From Candidatus Nitrospira nitrosa (GTDB taxonomy: Bacteria; Nitrospirota; Nitrospiria; Nitrospirales; Nitrospiraceae): DNA of 64,000 bases. The stretch's first letter is position 1. The number at the start of each line of letters is the position of its first letter. Positions 9,774 through 18,469 of the stretch are shown here, piece by piece. A model generated the notes under the pieces. The model saw nothing but the letters and a program-made list of their open reading frames with translations, did no database searches and had not been told where the DNA came from. A program made the translations under genes and the position numbers. The DNA is taken from NCBI RefSeq assembly GCF_001458735.1, contig NZ_CZQA01000001.1:930001-994000 (forward strand). The letters are read 5' to 3'.

Positions 9774-10292
9774 GTGAAGTATTCCGTACTGACAAGCCTT
9801 CGCCACAAGGGCAAAGTACTCCAGGTTGATGTGGAACGGGAAATGGTGACTCTACTGGGCGGAAATGGCGATGTCATTGGGAGTTTGTCCTGGGATGTTG
9901 TGATCGATCAAGTTCTTGCCTATCGCAGGCCTCCGGTTCAGAAGGAAGTTCGGGTAGAGCCAAGAATTTCCCTCACATTTCGAGTACGTTACAACACGCC
10001 AGAAGGGCAGCAATTTGAGAGCCGTGCCGGTGGCATTGGAGGAGGAGGGCTATTTATTGAGAGCCACAGTCCTCTCCCTGTCGGAACCAAATTGGCAATG
10101 GAGTTTTCGCTTCCTCAGAAGCCAGACCAATGGCTCCCGGCCAAGGGGACTGTCGCTTGGGTATGCCCAAAAGCGGATCAGTATACCTTCAGTCCAGGAA
10201 TGGGAGTGCGATTTACAGAGGTAGATGAGGGGGTACGCGATCGAATTCATGAAGTTGTGAAAACAATCCAAGTGACGAGCCAAGCAGCCTAA
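9774..10292 (+). CDS. PilZ-like domain protein, first of a tandem pair
   Basis: The 172-residue protein has an N-terminal part of about 60 residues (KGKVLQVDVEREMVTLLG, SLSWDVVIDQVL) and a C-terminal PilZ-like barrel (FRVRYNTPEGQQFESRAGG, GGGGLFIESHSPLPVGTKLA, VAWVCPK, GMGVRF). It most resembles the PilZ subgroup common in Myxococcus. The usual c-di-GMP motifs RxxxR and (D/N)xSxxG are not clearly present, so ligand binding is doubtful. GTG 9774 follows GGGAG and aligns with the start of the tandem paralogue. Confidence 0.8.
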   Translation: MKYSVLTSLRHKGKVLQVDVEREMVTLLGGNGDVIGSLSWDVVIDQVLAYRRPPVQKEVRVEPRISLTFRVRYNTPEGQQFESRAGGIGGGGLFIESHSPLPVGTKLAMEFSLPQKPDQWLPAKGTVAWVCPKADQYTFSPGMGVRFTEVDEGVRDRIHEVVKTIQVTSQAA

Positions 10293-10334
10293 GTCCCGGT
10301 CCTAATTGAGCCATCAGGACAACATCGTCTCTAT

Positions 10335-10853
10335 ATGAAGCTTCCTATCGTTTTCACTACAGGTCATCGTGGTAAGTCGTTGATCATCGACGCTCAGCAA
10401 GAAACAATTCACGTCCATGACACGTCAGGTCAGTTGCTTGGAAATGTATCGTGGGGTTCACTCATCGAACGAGTACTGGCGACTACCGAAGATGCTCGGT
10501 TCGCTCATTGTCGGGCACAACCGCGAGCCCCTCTCGCCTTGAAGGTCCGCTATACCACTCCAGAGGGAAAGCAATTCGATAGCCTGACGGGAGGCATCGG
10601 TGGAGGAGGGCTCTTTATTGAGAGCGGTGCCCCACTAAGTCCTGGTACCGAACTAACGGTTGAGTTTGCACTCCCAGATCGTCCCACGGAAAAAGTGAAA
10701 GCCAAGGCGAAGGTTGCCTGGGCTCGACACAAGCCGGAACGATACCTCCTCTTTCCCGGCATGGGCATTCAGTTCATGGATTTAGATGAGAAGATACAGG
10801 AGGATCTCGTTAGTCTTGTCGAAGCGTTGAATCGAAGTCGGGCCCAATCCTGA
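10335..10853 (+). CDS. PilZ-like domain protein, second of a tandem pair
   Basis: This 172-residue protein matches its upstream neighbour throughout: HRGKSLIIDAQQETIHVHD against the equivalent N-terminal segment, SWGSLIERVL, VRYTTPEGKQFDSLTGGIG and GGGLFIESGAPLSPGTEL. It arose by tandem duplication with a 42-base gap between copies. As in the first copy, the Ser and the Asp/Asn of the c-di-GMP motif are replaced (LTGGIGGGGLF). The N-terminal domain shared by both copies has no name I know. The role is probably regulatory. Confidence 0.8.
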   Translation: MKLPIVFTTGHRGKSLIIDAQQETIHVHDTSGQLLGNVSWGSLIERVLATTEDARFAHCRAQPRAPLALKVRYTTPEGKQFDSLTGGIGGGGLFIESGAPLSPGTELTVEFALPDRPTEKVKAKAKVAWARHKPERYLLFPGMGIQFMDLDEKIQEDLVSLVEALNRSRAQS

Positions 10854-11026
10854 AATTGCTCGACGGGATATGCCTGACTGCTGAGGTCTCAACTACCTTT
10901 CCCCGGCACCTATCTTCCCTCCCAGGTTTTCCAGATTCAAGACACGAAATTGAGAAGCCGTTGGCTCCCCATGGATTGGACAATTCTAGTGTCCGTTTTT
11001 CTGAGCCAGAACAGGAATGATAAGAT

Positions 11027-11821
11027 TCAGCTGGATTTCGGGGATTCGTCTTGAACCGACGGCAGCTCTTTAGCTGCTTCGATGGATTGCTGAATTTCCT
11101 TTTGGGCGGCGTCGACCTCAGCCTGGATCGTGTGCATCTGGGGGTCGACATTGCTTCGGATGTCCGTCACGGCTTGCCGAAATGTTCGTACAACCTCTCC
11201 TAAGCCCTCACCCAGATTCTGTAGATCATCAGGCGATACTCCGCCGACTATGGTAGGTGAAGAAGCCTTTGCCTTGAGAGCGGCTTGTTGTGCCTGTACG
11301 CGGGCTACCGCCTCTTGATTGACGATAGCGGAAGGACGTTTCGTTGCGGGTCTTGTTTGAGCTCCGGTAGGCAGAGGTGGATATGACGCGCGGGACATTG
11401 GACCTGGATTCGCGGCCCGCTCTTCCATCGACACTACCTGACTGGGCTGTGACGAGGCGGTTGGCAGCGAAGTAGCGATCGACGCGGGAGCCGTTTGAGT
11501 ACTTGCAGTGTAAAGAAACGAGGCTGTGGTCCCAGGAGTCAACTCAGGGCCTGGCATATAGGGGGTATTCGTTTTGGCTGCTGTGGGTATCGGGCTTCGA
11601 GTCGTGGTGGCATCGGAGGAAATCTGAGCTGGCTGTTGAGGGGGTGTTTCCTGGAGAGGTTGATCCGATGTGGGTTGGGGCACATCGTTCACTTCCTTTT
11701 TAAACCCTCTTAACGCTTTGCCCACCCCTTCGCCGATTTGGGGTAAGCGACCGGCTCCAAATATGATGAACACGATCACAAGGATGATGATGAGCTCGGA
11801 AAACCCCATCGTACCAAACAA
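11027..11821 (-). CDS. TatA/TatB-like translocase protein with long C-terminal tail
   Basis: The N-terminus is a textbook TatA/B element: FGTMGFSELIIILVIVFIIFG membrane helix, then GAGRLPQIGEGVGKALRGFKKEV amphipathic helix. TatA proteins form the pore for folded, twin-arginine substrates. I chose TTG 11821 (GAGG seven bases upstream, giving an MFGTMGFSEL start as in many TatA proteins); ATG 11809 is the alternative. The protein is about 264 residues, against 60-90 for TatA and 120-170 for TatB. The extra 200 residues are Pro/Ala/Thr/Ser-rich and end in a charged, probably coiled-coil segment. No tatC is in the window. Confidence 0.78.
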   Translation of the reverse strand: MFGTMGFSELIIILVIVFIIFGAGRLPQIGEGVGKALRGFKKEVNDVPQPTSDQPLQETPPQQPAQISSDATTTRSPIPTAAKTNTPYMPGPELTPGTTASFLYTASTQTAPASIATSLPTASSQPSQVVSMEERAANPGPMSRASYPPLPTGAQTRPATKRPSAIVNQEAVARVQAQQAALKAKASSPTIVGGVSPDDLQNLGEGLGEVVRTFRQAVTDIRSNVDPQMHTIQAEVDAAQKEIQQSIEAAKELPSVQDESPKSS

Positions 11822-11926
11822 GGATGACCTCGCATTGAGCGTAGGAAGAAGCGTTACCGAAGGACTGTAGCTGCCTCTTTGATGGACTGTCAAGAAAGCG
11901 CCAAGCCACGAACTTGTCGCGTTATA

Positions 11927-13129
11927 TTAGAGAAGGGGGACAATCTCGGTTTGAAGCGGCAAGCCATGCACAATGGCTTCTTGATCCGTGACATACACAT
12001 CGAGCTCACTCCGAATGCCGAACTCGCCAGGGAGATAGATGCCCGGCTCTATTGAAAAGCAGGTGTTCGGGAGGATCTGACGCCCATCATGCGTTTCGAG
12101 GTTATCAATGTTGGCTCCGTTGCCATGCACCTCCTCGCCGATTGAATGGCCGGTACGATGAATGAAAAAGTCTCCATATCCTGCCTCCCGGATCTTGTGC
12201 CGGCAGACATCATCGATTTCCCACCCGAAGGGAAATCGTCCTGCCACCAACTGTGCCTGGACAAACGATACGGCTGCATCGCGCCCTTGTTGGACATGCT
12301 GAAAAATCAAACGATGCTTTGGTGGCACCAGTTGTCCTGTATAACCGGTCCAGGTGATGTCGCCGTAGACGGAGCCAGGTGCTGTTTGCTTTGCCCAAAG
12401 ATCAATCAAAATGAGACTGTCACGTGTAATCGGGGATGAATTGGATTCACCTGGCGAGTAGTGAGGATCGGCACTATGGGCATCGACGGCCGCGATTGGT
12501 GCACTGGAGGTTGTCATTCCCATCTCGTGAATACGAGAGAGAACGAATTGTTGCAGACCATATTCGGTTAAGGGCCGCTGGCGTATGAGACACGAGGCGA
12601 CATGGGTGAAAGCCTCATCGACGATGCGTCTGAGAGTTGTAACGGCATACCGATGCGATTCCAGTTGTTCCTCCGTCCAGACGGCCTCAAATCGTTGGAC
12701 AAGATCGGCGGATGTTACAACCTCAACTCCAAAACTTCGAACAAGGTCGATTGTGCCGGCATCCACTCTGGAGAGATAGGGGACAGCGTTAAGAGGCGAA
12801 TACTGCATGGCGATGCGCCGTTGACCTCGTAAGAGGCTGTCCAATGCCGTCCGTTGCTGTTCCCACGACACATAGAGGTTGGAGGAGCCTGGCAGCTCAT
12901 CCAGTACATGCGGTTCAATCCGATGAAGAAGCTTCACCGGTTCTCCGGTCTTGGGGATCCAGTAGTACCACCGGCGAGTCACATGTTGAGAGGAATCGAG
13001 GAGCAACACACGATAGGCCAAGGGGTCTGAACCTCGAAAATCATAGAATAGCCACCCATCGACCGTCTCTTGATCCCGAATCGCATTTTGAATCGCATGG
13101 ATCCTCGTATGATGGGCAGTCTGGCTCAT
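11927..13129 (-). CDS. M24-family metallopeptidase (Xaa-Pro peptidase type)
   Basis: The 400-residue protein has a creatinase-like N-terminal domain and a C-terminal pita-bread domain with all five metal ligands in order: D243, D257, H328 (RTGHSIG), E361 (SIEPGIYL) and E375 (RSELDVY). Such enzymes use two metal ions to remove N-terminal residues, often before proline. There is no signal peptide, so it is probably cytoplasmic. The start ATG 13129 lies about 80 bases from a divergent unknown gene; a shared promoter region is likely. Substrate is not predictable. Confidence 0.9.
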   Translation of the reverse strand: MSQTAHHTRIHAIQNAIRDQETVDGWLFYDFRGSDPLAYRVLLLDSSQHVTRRWYYWIPKTGEPVKLLHRIEPHVLDELPGSSNLYVSWEQQRTALDSLLRGQRRIAMQYSPLNAVPYLSRVDAGTIDLVRSFGVEVVTSADLVQRFEAVWTEEQLESHRYAVTTLRRIVDEAFTHVASCLIRQRPLTEYGLQQFVLSRIHEMGMTTSSAPIAAVDAHSADPHYSPGESNSSPITRDSLILIDLWAKQTAPGSVYGDITWTGYTGQLVPPKHRLIFQHVQQGRDAAVSFVQAQLVAGRFPFGWEIDDVCRHKIREAGYGDFFIHRTGHSIGEEVHGNGANIDNLETHDGRQILPNTCFSIEPGIYLPGEFGIRSELDVYVTDQEAIVHGLPLQTEIVPLL

Positions 13130-13210
13130 GAGAGTTGCATGATAGCTTTAGGGTGAAAGGGCGTCAATCAGACGGTAGGTTCGCCCATGCTTCATGTTAC
13201 AATAGGATCG

Positions 13211-13657
13211 ATGATCACCGCATCCACGCATGATATCGCCTCCTACCGAGTGAGCTTCTTCTTTGGGCCGGAACCGGTTGAAGGAAAAGCGGAAGTGCTG
13301 GCCTGTGTGTTTAATGTGAAGAAACGGAGTTGGAAGGCCGGTATTCAGGTTGCCGTGGAGGTCAGCCGTGGTCAGCTCTCGGCCATCGAGCGAACGACTC
13401 AGTTGACCGATCGACTTGCGAAGTGCCTGGTGGTTGTGGAGCCCCAAGAACAGGCCGACTATCAAGAACGCAGCGGTGATGTCTTCGTTCAAGCCGTGTG
13501 TCGGCAGAAATTGGATCTCCAGCTGTTGCTGGGACTGGTCCAGAACAATCAGAGGATTCCCGCTGAGGAATTGATAGTCGAATTGGATCAAGTGGTCAGT
13601 AAGCACCCTGAGCATCTTATCTCGTGCATCTTGGATGAACTGGGCCTCGTGCCCTGA
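13211..13657 (+). CDS. Hypothetical protein
   Basis: The 148-residue soluble protein is not one I recognise. It starts at ATG 13211, which has AGGA just upstream; an in-frame ATG eight codons earlier lacks a ribosome site. The sequence has a beta-strand-rich first half (YRVSFFFGPEPVEGKAEVLACVFNVKKRSWKAGIQVAVEV) and a helical second half with LQLLLGLVQ and EELIVELDQVV. Codon use matches its neighbours. It is divergent from the M24 peptidase gene. Confidence 0.65.
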   Translation: MITASTHDIASYRVSFFFGPEPVEGKAEVLACVFNVKKRSWKAGIQVAVEVSRGQLSAIERTTQLTDRLAKCLVVVEPQEQADYQERSGDVFVQAVCRQKLDLQLLLGLVQNNQRIPAEELIVELDQVVSKHPEHLISCILDELGLVP

Positions 13658-13706
13658 TCATTCGTACCTCTTCGTGTTGTATTTCAATGTGGGCCGACAA
13701 AGGGGG

Positions 13707-13734
13707 TTGCATTCAGCATCGAATTTGTTATAAC
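13707..13734 (+). promoter_or_regulatory. Possible promoter
   Basis: TATAAC at 13729-13734 is a five-of-six -10 box, with a weaker TTGCAT at 13707-13712 sixteen bases upstream. It would place a transcript start near 13742, about 70 bases before the GTG start of the exported protein gene. Confidence 0.35.
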
Positions 13735-13811
13735 GCATGTGCGTATCCGTGTATGATTAGGGTTGATGGGTTTGTCCGTTTGTGCTGTTGATGAGGAAGG
13801 AGGAGCCACAC

Positions 13812-14204
13812 GTGAGACTTCCGATGGTGATAGTGTTGGTTGTCATTGCATACGGTTCGGTGCTTGTGGCGCCGGCTTGGAGCCAGTCCACATCGACTGA
13901 TTCACTACAAGGAACGGCCTCTGGCGCCGGCATGGGCGCTGCTTCAGCCGCTGCCACGATCTTGTACTTCCCGTTCAAAGCTGCGTTTGCCCTCGGTGGA
14001 GGAGTTGTCGGTGGTTTAGCCTATGTCTTCTCAGGATTCAGTGAGTCAACGGCGAAGAATATTTGGGTTCCCAGCGTGTACGGAACCTATGTCATTACTC
14101 CAGAGCACCTCAGCGGCGATCGCCCGGTTCGGTTCCTAGGCGTGGCAGCAGAAAACGAGGGACTCGTTCCTGCCCCTACTCCGACACCTGAACCTGCGCA
14201 GTAA
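13812..14204 (+). CDS. Exported glycine/alanine-rich protein of unknown function
   Basis: The 130-residue product starts at GTG 13812, preceded by AAGGAGGAG at proper spacing, and has a signal peptide ending near APAWSQS. A Gly/Ala-rich hydrophobic segment (GAGMGAASAAATILYFPFKAAFALGGGVVGGLAYVFSG) could insert in a membrane. The C-terminus is Pro-rich (PAPTPTPEPAQ). Its stop codon overlaps the start of the following hydrolase gene by one base, so the two are cotranscribed. The function is unknown. Confidence 0.7.
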   Translation: MRLPMVIVLVVIAYGSVLVAPAWSQSTSTDSLQGTASGAGMGAASAAATILYFPFKAAFALGGGVVGGLAYVFSGFSESTAKNIWVPSVYGTYVITPEHLSGDRPVRFLGVAAENEGLVPAPTPTPEPAQ

Positions 14205-14947
14205 TGATGAAACCTGTCATCGGCGTGACTCCTGATTTTAATGCTGGTGACAGGAAGGATATGGGTGGGGCCGAGCCTACCTACTTCCTGAGGGCCCGAT
14301 ACATTCGAGCCATTGAAGAGCTCGGCGGTGTTCCCCTAATCCTACCCTTAGTGGTCGCATCCGCCGATCGACGGCGACTTCTCGACTGCGTGGATGGGTT
14401 GCTCCTCACAGGGAGCGGCCCTGATCTTCCGCCTCGCCTGTACGGAGAGAAGCAGCGCTACCAATTTCCACTGGTCAGTCAGCGGCGTGCGGACTTCGAG
14501 CTGGAGATGGTGCATCAGGCCCGACGACGGGACATTCCGCTCTTGGGGATTTGTGGAGGGATGCAGGCAGTGAATGTGGCCTGTGGAGGCAGTCTCTTTC
14601 AGGATATCCCTGCCCAGGTCCCACACGCGATGGACCATCGCCAGAAAACGAAGGCGGTCTCTGTCTCCCATACAGTGACCGTGGTCCCGAACAGCCTGTT
14701 GAGGAAAATTGTCGGGAAAGAAAAGTTGATGGTGAACAGTTCCCATCATCAATCCGTGAAAGCCGTCGCTCCATCACTCATAGCCAGTGCAGTGGCTCCC
14801 GATGGCATTGTTGAGGCCATTGAGTCCCCGACCCATCGATTTCTTCTTGCGATTCAATGGCATCCTGAGTTTCTCTTCGACCGGCATCTGGTGCATCGTC
14901 GGCTCTTTGAAGCCCTGTTACGCGCGGTGCGGCGGACTCGGGCATGA
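14204..14947 (+). CDS. Class I glutamine-amidotransferase-like hydrolase (PuuD type)
   Basis: The 247-residue protein belongs to the gamma-glutamyl-GABA hydrolase branch of class I amidotransferases. The catalytic triad is visible: C117 in LLGICGGMQ, H220 and E222 in IQWHPEF. The family signature LLLTGSGPDLPP replaces the usual GG-DV-P motif. PuuD-type enzymes cleave gamma-glutamyl amides, for example in putrescine breakdown, but no other puu gene is near. The start overlaps the upstream stop (TAATG); a second ATG one codon later is possible. Confidence 0.88.
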   Translation: MMKPVIGVTPDFNAGDRKDMGGAEPTYFLRARYIRAIEELGGVPLILPLVVASADRRRLLDCVDGLLLTGSGPDLPPRLYGEKQRYQFPLVSQRRADFELEMVHQARRRDIPLLGICGGMQAVNVACGGSLFQDIPAQVPHAMDHRQKTKAVSVSHTVTVVPNSLLRKIVGKEKLMVNSSHHQSVKAVAPSLIASAVAPDGIVEAIESPTHRFLLAIQWHPEFLFDRHLVHRRLFEALLRAVRRTRA

Positions 14948-15009
14948 GCCTTCTGGACGGTTCCGAGAGGCCGAATCATTCTAGATTGGTAGCCCCCTCG
15001 ATAGGCGTG

Positions 15010-15033
15010 CCGTCAAAAGGTCTGTTTTGACGG
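15010..15033. other. Perfect hairpin in the permease leader
   Basis: CCGTCAAAA at 15010-15018 and TTTTGACGG at 15025-15033 form a nine-base perfect stem with a six-base loop. It lies after the amidotransferase-like gene and 44 bases before the permease start. It has no T-run after the stem on the plus strand, so it may act as a weak terminator, an RNA processing site or an operator. Confidence 0.4.
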
Positions 15034-15076
15034 TGATCTCAGGCCAAATCGTTAGGCCTCAGGCCGGAGAATAGCC

Positions 15077-16504
15077 GTGAGCAATCCCTTCTTCAGGACG
15101 AAACCCATTAATCAAATTCTGGCCGATGCCGAGCAGCCAGAACATCGTCTCAAGAAAACACTGACAGTTTGGGACCTGACGGCGCTGGGAATTGGTGCGA
15201 TTATTGGAACCGGGATCTTTGTCCTGGTCGGCACTGCTATTGTGGGTGATGCCCATCGACCGGGGGCGGGGCCTGGAATTGTTCTCTCCTTCATCCTCTC
15301 CGGTGTCACCTGTGCGTTAGCCGCCCTCTGTTATGCCGAGTTCTCGGCGATGATTCCAGTCGCTGGGTCTGCCTATACCTTTTCCTACGCGACAGTAGGA
15401 GAGTTCCTCGCCTGGCTGACCGGATGGAATCTGATACTCGAGTATGGCGTTGCCTGTATTGCTGTCGCGATTGGTTGGTCGGGGTACTTCAATAAATTAC
15501 TCAAGCTTGCAGGTCTTGAGCTGCCCTATTGGGCTACCAATCCACCGCAGTGGGCTGGTGGGCCGGAAGGCAGCATTGCGAATTTTCCCGCCGCCATCAT
15601 TGTCTTGTTGGTCACCACCATCCTCGTGATCGGGATTAAAGAAAGTGCAAGGGCTGCGGGGATGATCGTGCTCCTGAAGCTGGCAGTAATTCTTTTCTTT
15701 ATCGGCGTGGGAGCTCCCGCTGTGAGCAGCGACAATTGGACACCGTTTATGCCGAACGGATTCGAGGGCGTCCGAGCCGCTGCCGCCATCATATTTTTTG
15801 CCTATATTGGGTTTGATGCTGTCTCTACGGCTGCCGAAGAGGCGAAAAATCCTCAGCGAGATGTCCCATTCGGCATTCTGGCATCTTTGAGTGTGTGTAC
15901 GGTCTTGTATATCTCCGTTGCGGCCGTATTGACCGGACTAGTTCCGGTCAGCCAGATCGATATACATGCGCCGGTCGCTGAAGCGCTCACGCTGGTCGGG
16001 TTCAAATGGGGTGCCGCGATCGTCGCGATTGGAGCGGTTGCCGGGATCACCAGTGTACTGGTGGTCATGATGTTGGGGCAAATCCGAGTCTTCTTTGCTA
16101 TGTCGCGAGATCAACTGCTGAGTCCAGGCTTATCCAGGGTTCATGCACGATTTGGGACGCCGTATCGCGCGACCATTCTCACGGGTGTCGTCGTGGCAAT
16201 CCTTTCGGCGTTCTTCCAGATCGGGGACGCGGCTGATATGACCAACATCGGAACGTTTTTTGCGTTTATTTTGGTTAGTTTCGGGGTCATGCTGCTGCGA
16301 TACACAAAGCCCAATCAGCCACGTCCATTTCGCCTTCCGTTCATGCCCCTTGTGCCGATTTTCAGCATTGCGGCCTGCCTCTACCTTATGGTCGGGCTGC
16401 CGTGGGCCACGTGGATTCGCTTTGGAGTGTGGACTGCTGTAGGTATTGTGGTCTACGTCGGCTACGGTATGAAGCACAGCAAACTTTCAAGGCGAGACAT
16501 CTAG
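15077..16504 (+). CDS. APC-family amino acid permease
   Basis: The 475-residue integral membrane protein has about twelve hydrophobic segments. It carries the APC signature in the first helix (GIGAIIGTGIFVLVG) and the segment FFAYIGFDAVSTAAEEAKNPQRDVP typical of the cationic amino acid transporter branch. It would import amino acids by proton or exchange coupling. The start is GTG 15077. It stands between a hydrolase gene and an apparent repeat region, so it may be a single-gene unit. Confidence 0.9.
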   Translation: MSNPFFRTKPINQILADAEQPEHRLKKTLTVWDLTALGIGAIIGTGIFVLVGTAIVGDAHRPGAGPGIVLSFILSGVTCALAALCYAEFSAMIPVAGSAYTFSYATVGEFLAWLTGWNLILEYGVACIAVAIGWSGYFNKLLKLAGLELPYWATNPPQWAGGPEGSIANFPAAIIVLLVTTILVIGIKESARAAGMIVLLKLAVILFFIGVGAPAVSSDNWTPFMPNGFEGVRAAAAIIFFAYIGFDAVSTAAEEAKNPQRDVPFGILASLSVCTVLYISVAAVLTGLVPVSQIDIHAPVAEALTLVGFKWGAAIVAIGAVAGITSVLVVMMLGQIRVFFAMSRDQLLSPGLSRVHARFGTPYRATILTGVVVAILSAFFQIGDAADMTNIGTFFAFILVSFGVMLLRYTKPNQPRPFRLPFMPLVPIFSIAACLYLMVGLPWATWIRFGVWTAVGIVVYVGYGMKHSKLSRRDI

Positions 16505-16589
16505 GACCGTTGACGGTCTCGATGAGGAGACGGCATGCCCTGATTCTGAGCTATGCTGCCTAGCAGTGTGTTGACAAACCCAAGAACGA

Positions 16590-16765
16590 GCTCGGAAATG
16601 AAACCCTGCCTGAGGTCACGAACGTCTGGAGAATACCGCACAGGCTGTTCAGAAAGGTCATCCAGCAAGGCCGCAGCGAGCGAAGAGGCGAATCGTACTC
16701 TCTGCCGTACGTTGAGCCTCTGAGCGAGGCGAGAACGCCGCTGGTAGACTTTGTCAACAGCCTGC
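16590..16765. repeat. Probable intergenic repeat with internal hairpin
   Basis: The 260 bases between the permease and the next gene hold no gene. Part of it (about 16590-16765) has the look of an interspersed palindromic element. It contains a two-step hairpin: AGAGGC (16684-16689) with GCCTCT (16716-16721), and inside it CGTAC (16694-16698) with GTACG (16707-16711). From memory, similar GAGGCG/CGTACG/GCCTCTGAGCGAGGCG elements occur many times in Nitrospira genomes. Only one copy is visible here, so repeat status is an inference. Confidence 0.4.
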
Positions 16766-17217
16766 TAGGTGGATGGTGATATTGTCGACGCAGGAGCTGG
16801 GATTGGAGCGGCGTCGGCCGAAGTTGACACTGCCCCAGGCGTGGCTGTACCTGCAACAGGTGGCGCCGGTGGAGTGGAAACGGTTCCTGATGGAGCGGCA
16901 GGAGGAGGTGGAGGAGTAGCTGCTTTGGGCGGTGTAGCAGGTTTTGGTGGGGCCGGCTTTTCGGGCTTAATGCCTCCCTCCCAGGATGGGCCAGAATACA
17001 TATTTGCCGTTAAGCCCTTGGCTTTCCATTTTTCTTCAAAGTCAGCGGCGGCCTTATTCGGTGTTTCCCCAACACCCGTGACATCATTCCAGGGATACAC
17101 TTTCGGTCCGATCTGGCATCCCGATTCTGTCCGTCGCAAATACAACGCGATCGGGTTCCCACGGTAGGGCCCAAGAAAAATATGAACAGATCCGACGTAC
17201 TCGAGCAATGAGGCCAT
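16765..17217 (-). CDS. Hypothetical protein with proline-rich C-terminus
   Basis: The 150-residue product starts at ATG 17217, which has GGGAGGG five bases upstream; a longer in-frame version lacks such a site. The first 80 residues form a compact domain (YVGSVHIFLGPYRGNPIALYLRR, PWNDVTGVGETPNKAAADFEEKW), followed by KPEKPAPPKPATPP and other Pro/Ala/Thr repeats. No signal peptide is present. I do not recognise the family. An opposite-strand reading of the same bases is a shadow of the repeats. Confidence 0.6.
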   Translation of the reverse strand: MASLLEYVGSVHIFLGPYRGNPIALYLRRTESGCQIGPKVYPWNDVTGVGETPNKAAADFEEKWKAKGLTANMYSGPSWEGGIKPEKPAPPKPATPPKAATPPPPPAAPSGTVSTPPAPPVAGTATPGAVSTSADAAPIPAPASTISPST

Positions 17218-17365
17218 AAGGCCCTCCCAGAAATGCTCATGATGCCACAAGAGGTGAGAACGGAGCAAGACTACCCTTGAGTGGCACCTTCCGACCTCAG
17301 CGGCTGTCCCTTCGAAGGGGCGACCCATAAGATCGTCTTGCAAAGAGAACAAATCCTCACAAGGC

Positions 17366-18469
17366 TTATGCCTCAGCTTTCATGACCCGCTCTCGGGTTT
17401 GGTGAATGGACCGCAAGAGCGCGCGATGGCTGCGGCAGCCAACCGCCAATCTCGCATCAGAGATTGTGACGGGTCGATAGGGAAAGAGGTACCGGTCCTT
17501 CAGGCGGCGGATGCGGGCAAGGGATTGGGCCAGCCGTTGTGGAGAGATGTCTGAGTTGGCGACAGCCCTGGTGACGGCCTGCATGGCGGTGACCACCCTG
17601 TTCCGATCCTTGCAGATCAGCGGCATGTCGCAACCTGCTTGGATGGCCAGAACAGCCGCGTCTCCGATCCCGTAGTGATCGATGATCGCATGCATTTCGA
17701 GGTCATCGGTCAGCACGACTCCGTCGTAGTACAACTCTTGGCGAAGCAATTTTGAGATGATGGTTGGGGACAAGGTGGCCGGCCGCTGCTCATCCAACGC
17801 CTGATACTGGACATGGGCGGTCATCATCGTGGCAACGCCGCTGTCAATGGCTCGACGGAACGGGGGGAACTCAATGCGCTCGAGGCGTTCACGAGAAGCG
17901 GTCACGACGGGCAATTCTTTGTGTGAGTCCGACGTGGTGTCGCCATGTCCTGGAAAGTGCTTCCCGCAGGCAACCACCCGATTGTCTTGGAGGCCACCCA
18001 CCGTGGCCAATCCCAATTCAGACACAAGGTTGGGCGTTGCGCCGAACGCTCGGTCACCGATAACCGGGTTTGATGGATTACTATTCACATCCAGCACCGG
18101 GGACATATTCATGTTGATCCCGACAGCCGCCAATTCTTTTGCAGTCGTCGCGGCCGCGGCATAGGCCAGCTCTGAGGAATGGCACTGCCCTAGGACTTCA
18201 CAGGGTGGGAAAATCGTAAACTCTTTCGGCAACCGCGAGACACGTCCGCCTTCTTGATCAATCGAAATCAGGAGAGGAGAATGCGGACTGCAGCGTTGAA
18301 GATCATTCGTCAGGTCGACGATTTGTTCGGTCGATTGTAGGTTTCTTGTGAATAGGATGATCCCACCGGGCTGATATTCTTTGATGAACGAAGCAAGGTC
18401 TGCCGACACCGTTGTGCCGTCAAAGCCCATCATGAAGAGCTGTCCGATCTGATCAGGAGCGGTCGTCAT
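17366..18469 (-). CDS. nagZ: Beta-N-acetylhexosaminidase (glycoside hydrolase family 3)
   Basis: The 367-residue protein has the NagZ signature KHFPGHGDTTSDSH, whose His and Asp form the catalytic dyad, plus ISIDQEGGRVSRL and the nucleophile region VLTDDLEMHAI. NagZ removes N-acetylglucosamine from cell-wall fragments during peptidoglycan recycling in the cytoplasm. The start codon overlaps the pepA stop by four bases, so it is translated with pepA. Confidence 0.94.
   Translation of the reverse strand: MTTAPDQIGQLFMMGFDGTTVSADLASFIKEYQPGGIILFTRNLQSTEQIVDLTNDLQRCSPHSPLLISIDQEGGRVSRLPKEFTIFPPCEVLGQCHSSELAYAAAATTAKELAAVGINMNMSPVLDVNSNPSNPVIGDRAFGATPNLVSELGLATVGGLQDNRVVACGKHFPGHGDTTSDSHKELPVVTASRERLERIEFPPFRRAIDSGVATMMTAHVQYQALDEQRPATLSPTIISKLLRQELYYDGVVLTDDLEMHAIIDHYGIGDAAVLAIQAGCDMPLICKDRNRVVTAMQAVTRAVANSDISPQRLAQSLARIRRLKDRYLFPYRPVTISDARLAVGCRSHRALLRSIHQTRERVMKAEA

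Noticed and set aside
16769-17167. A Gly/Val-rich plus-strand frame opposite the proline-rich gene
   Set aside because: It mirrors Pro/Ala/Thr codons. The minus-strand frame has a strong ribosome site and a non-repetitive N-terminal domain.
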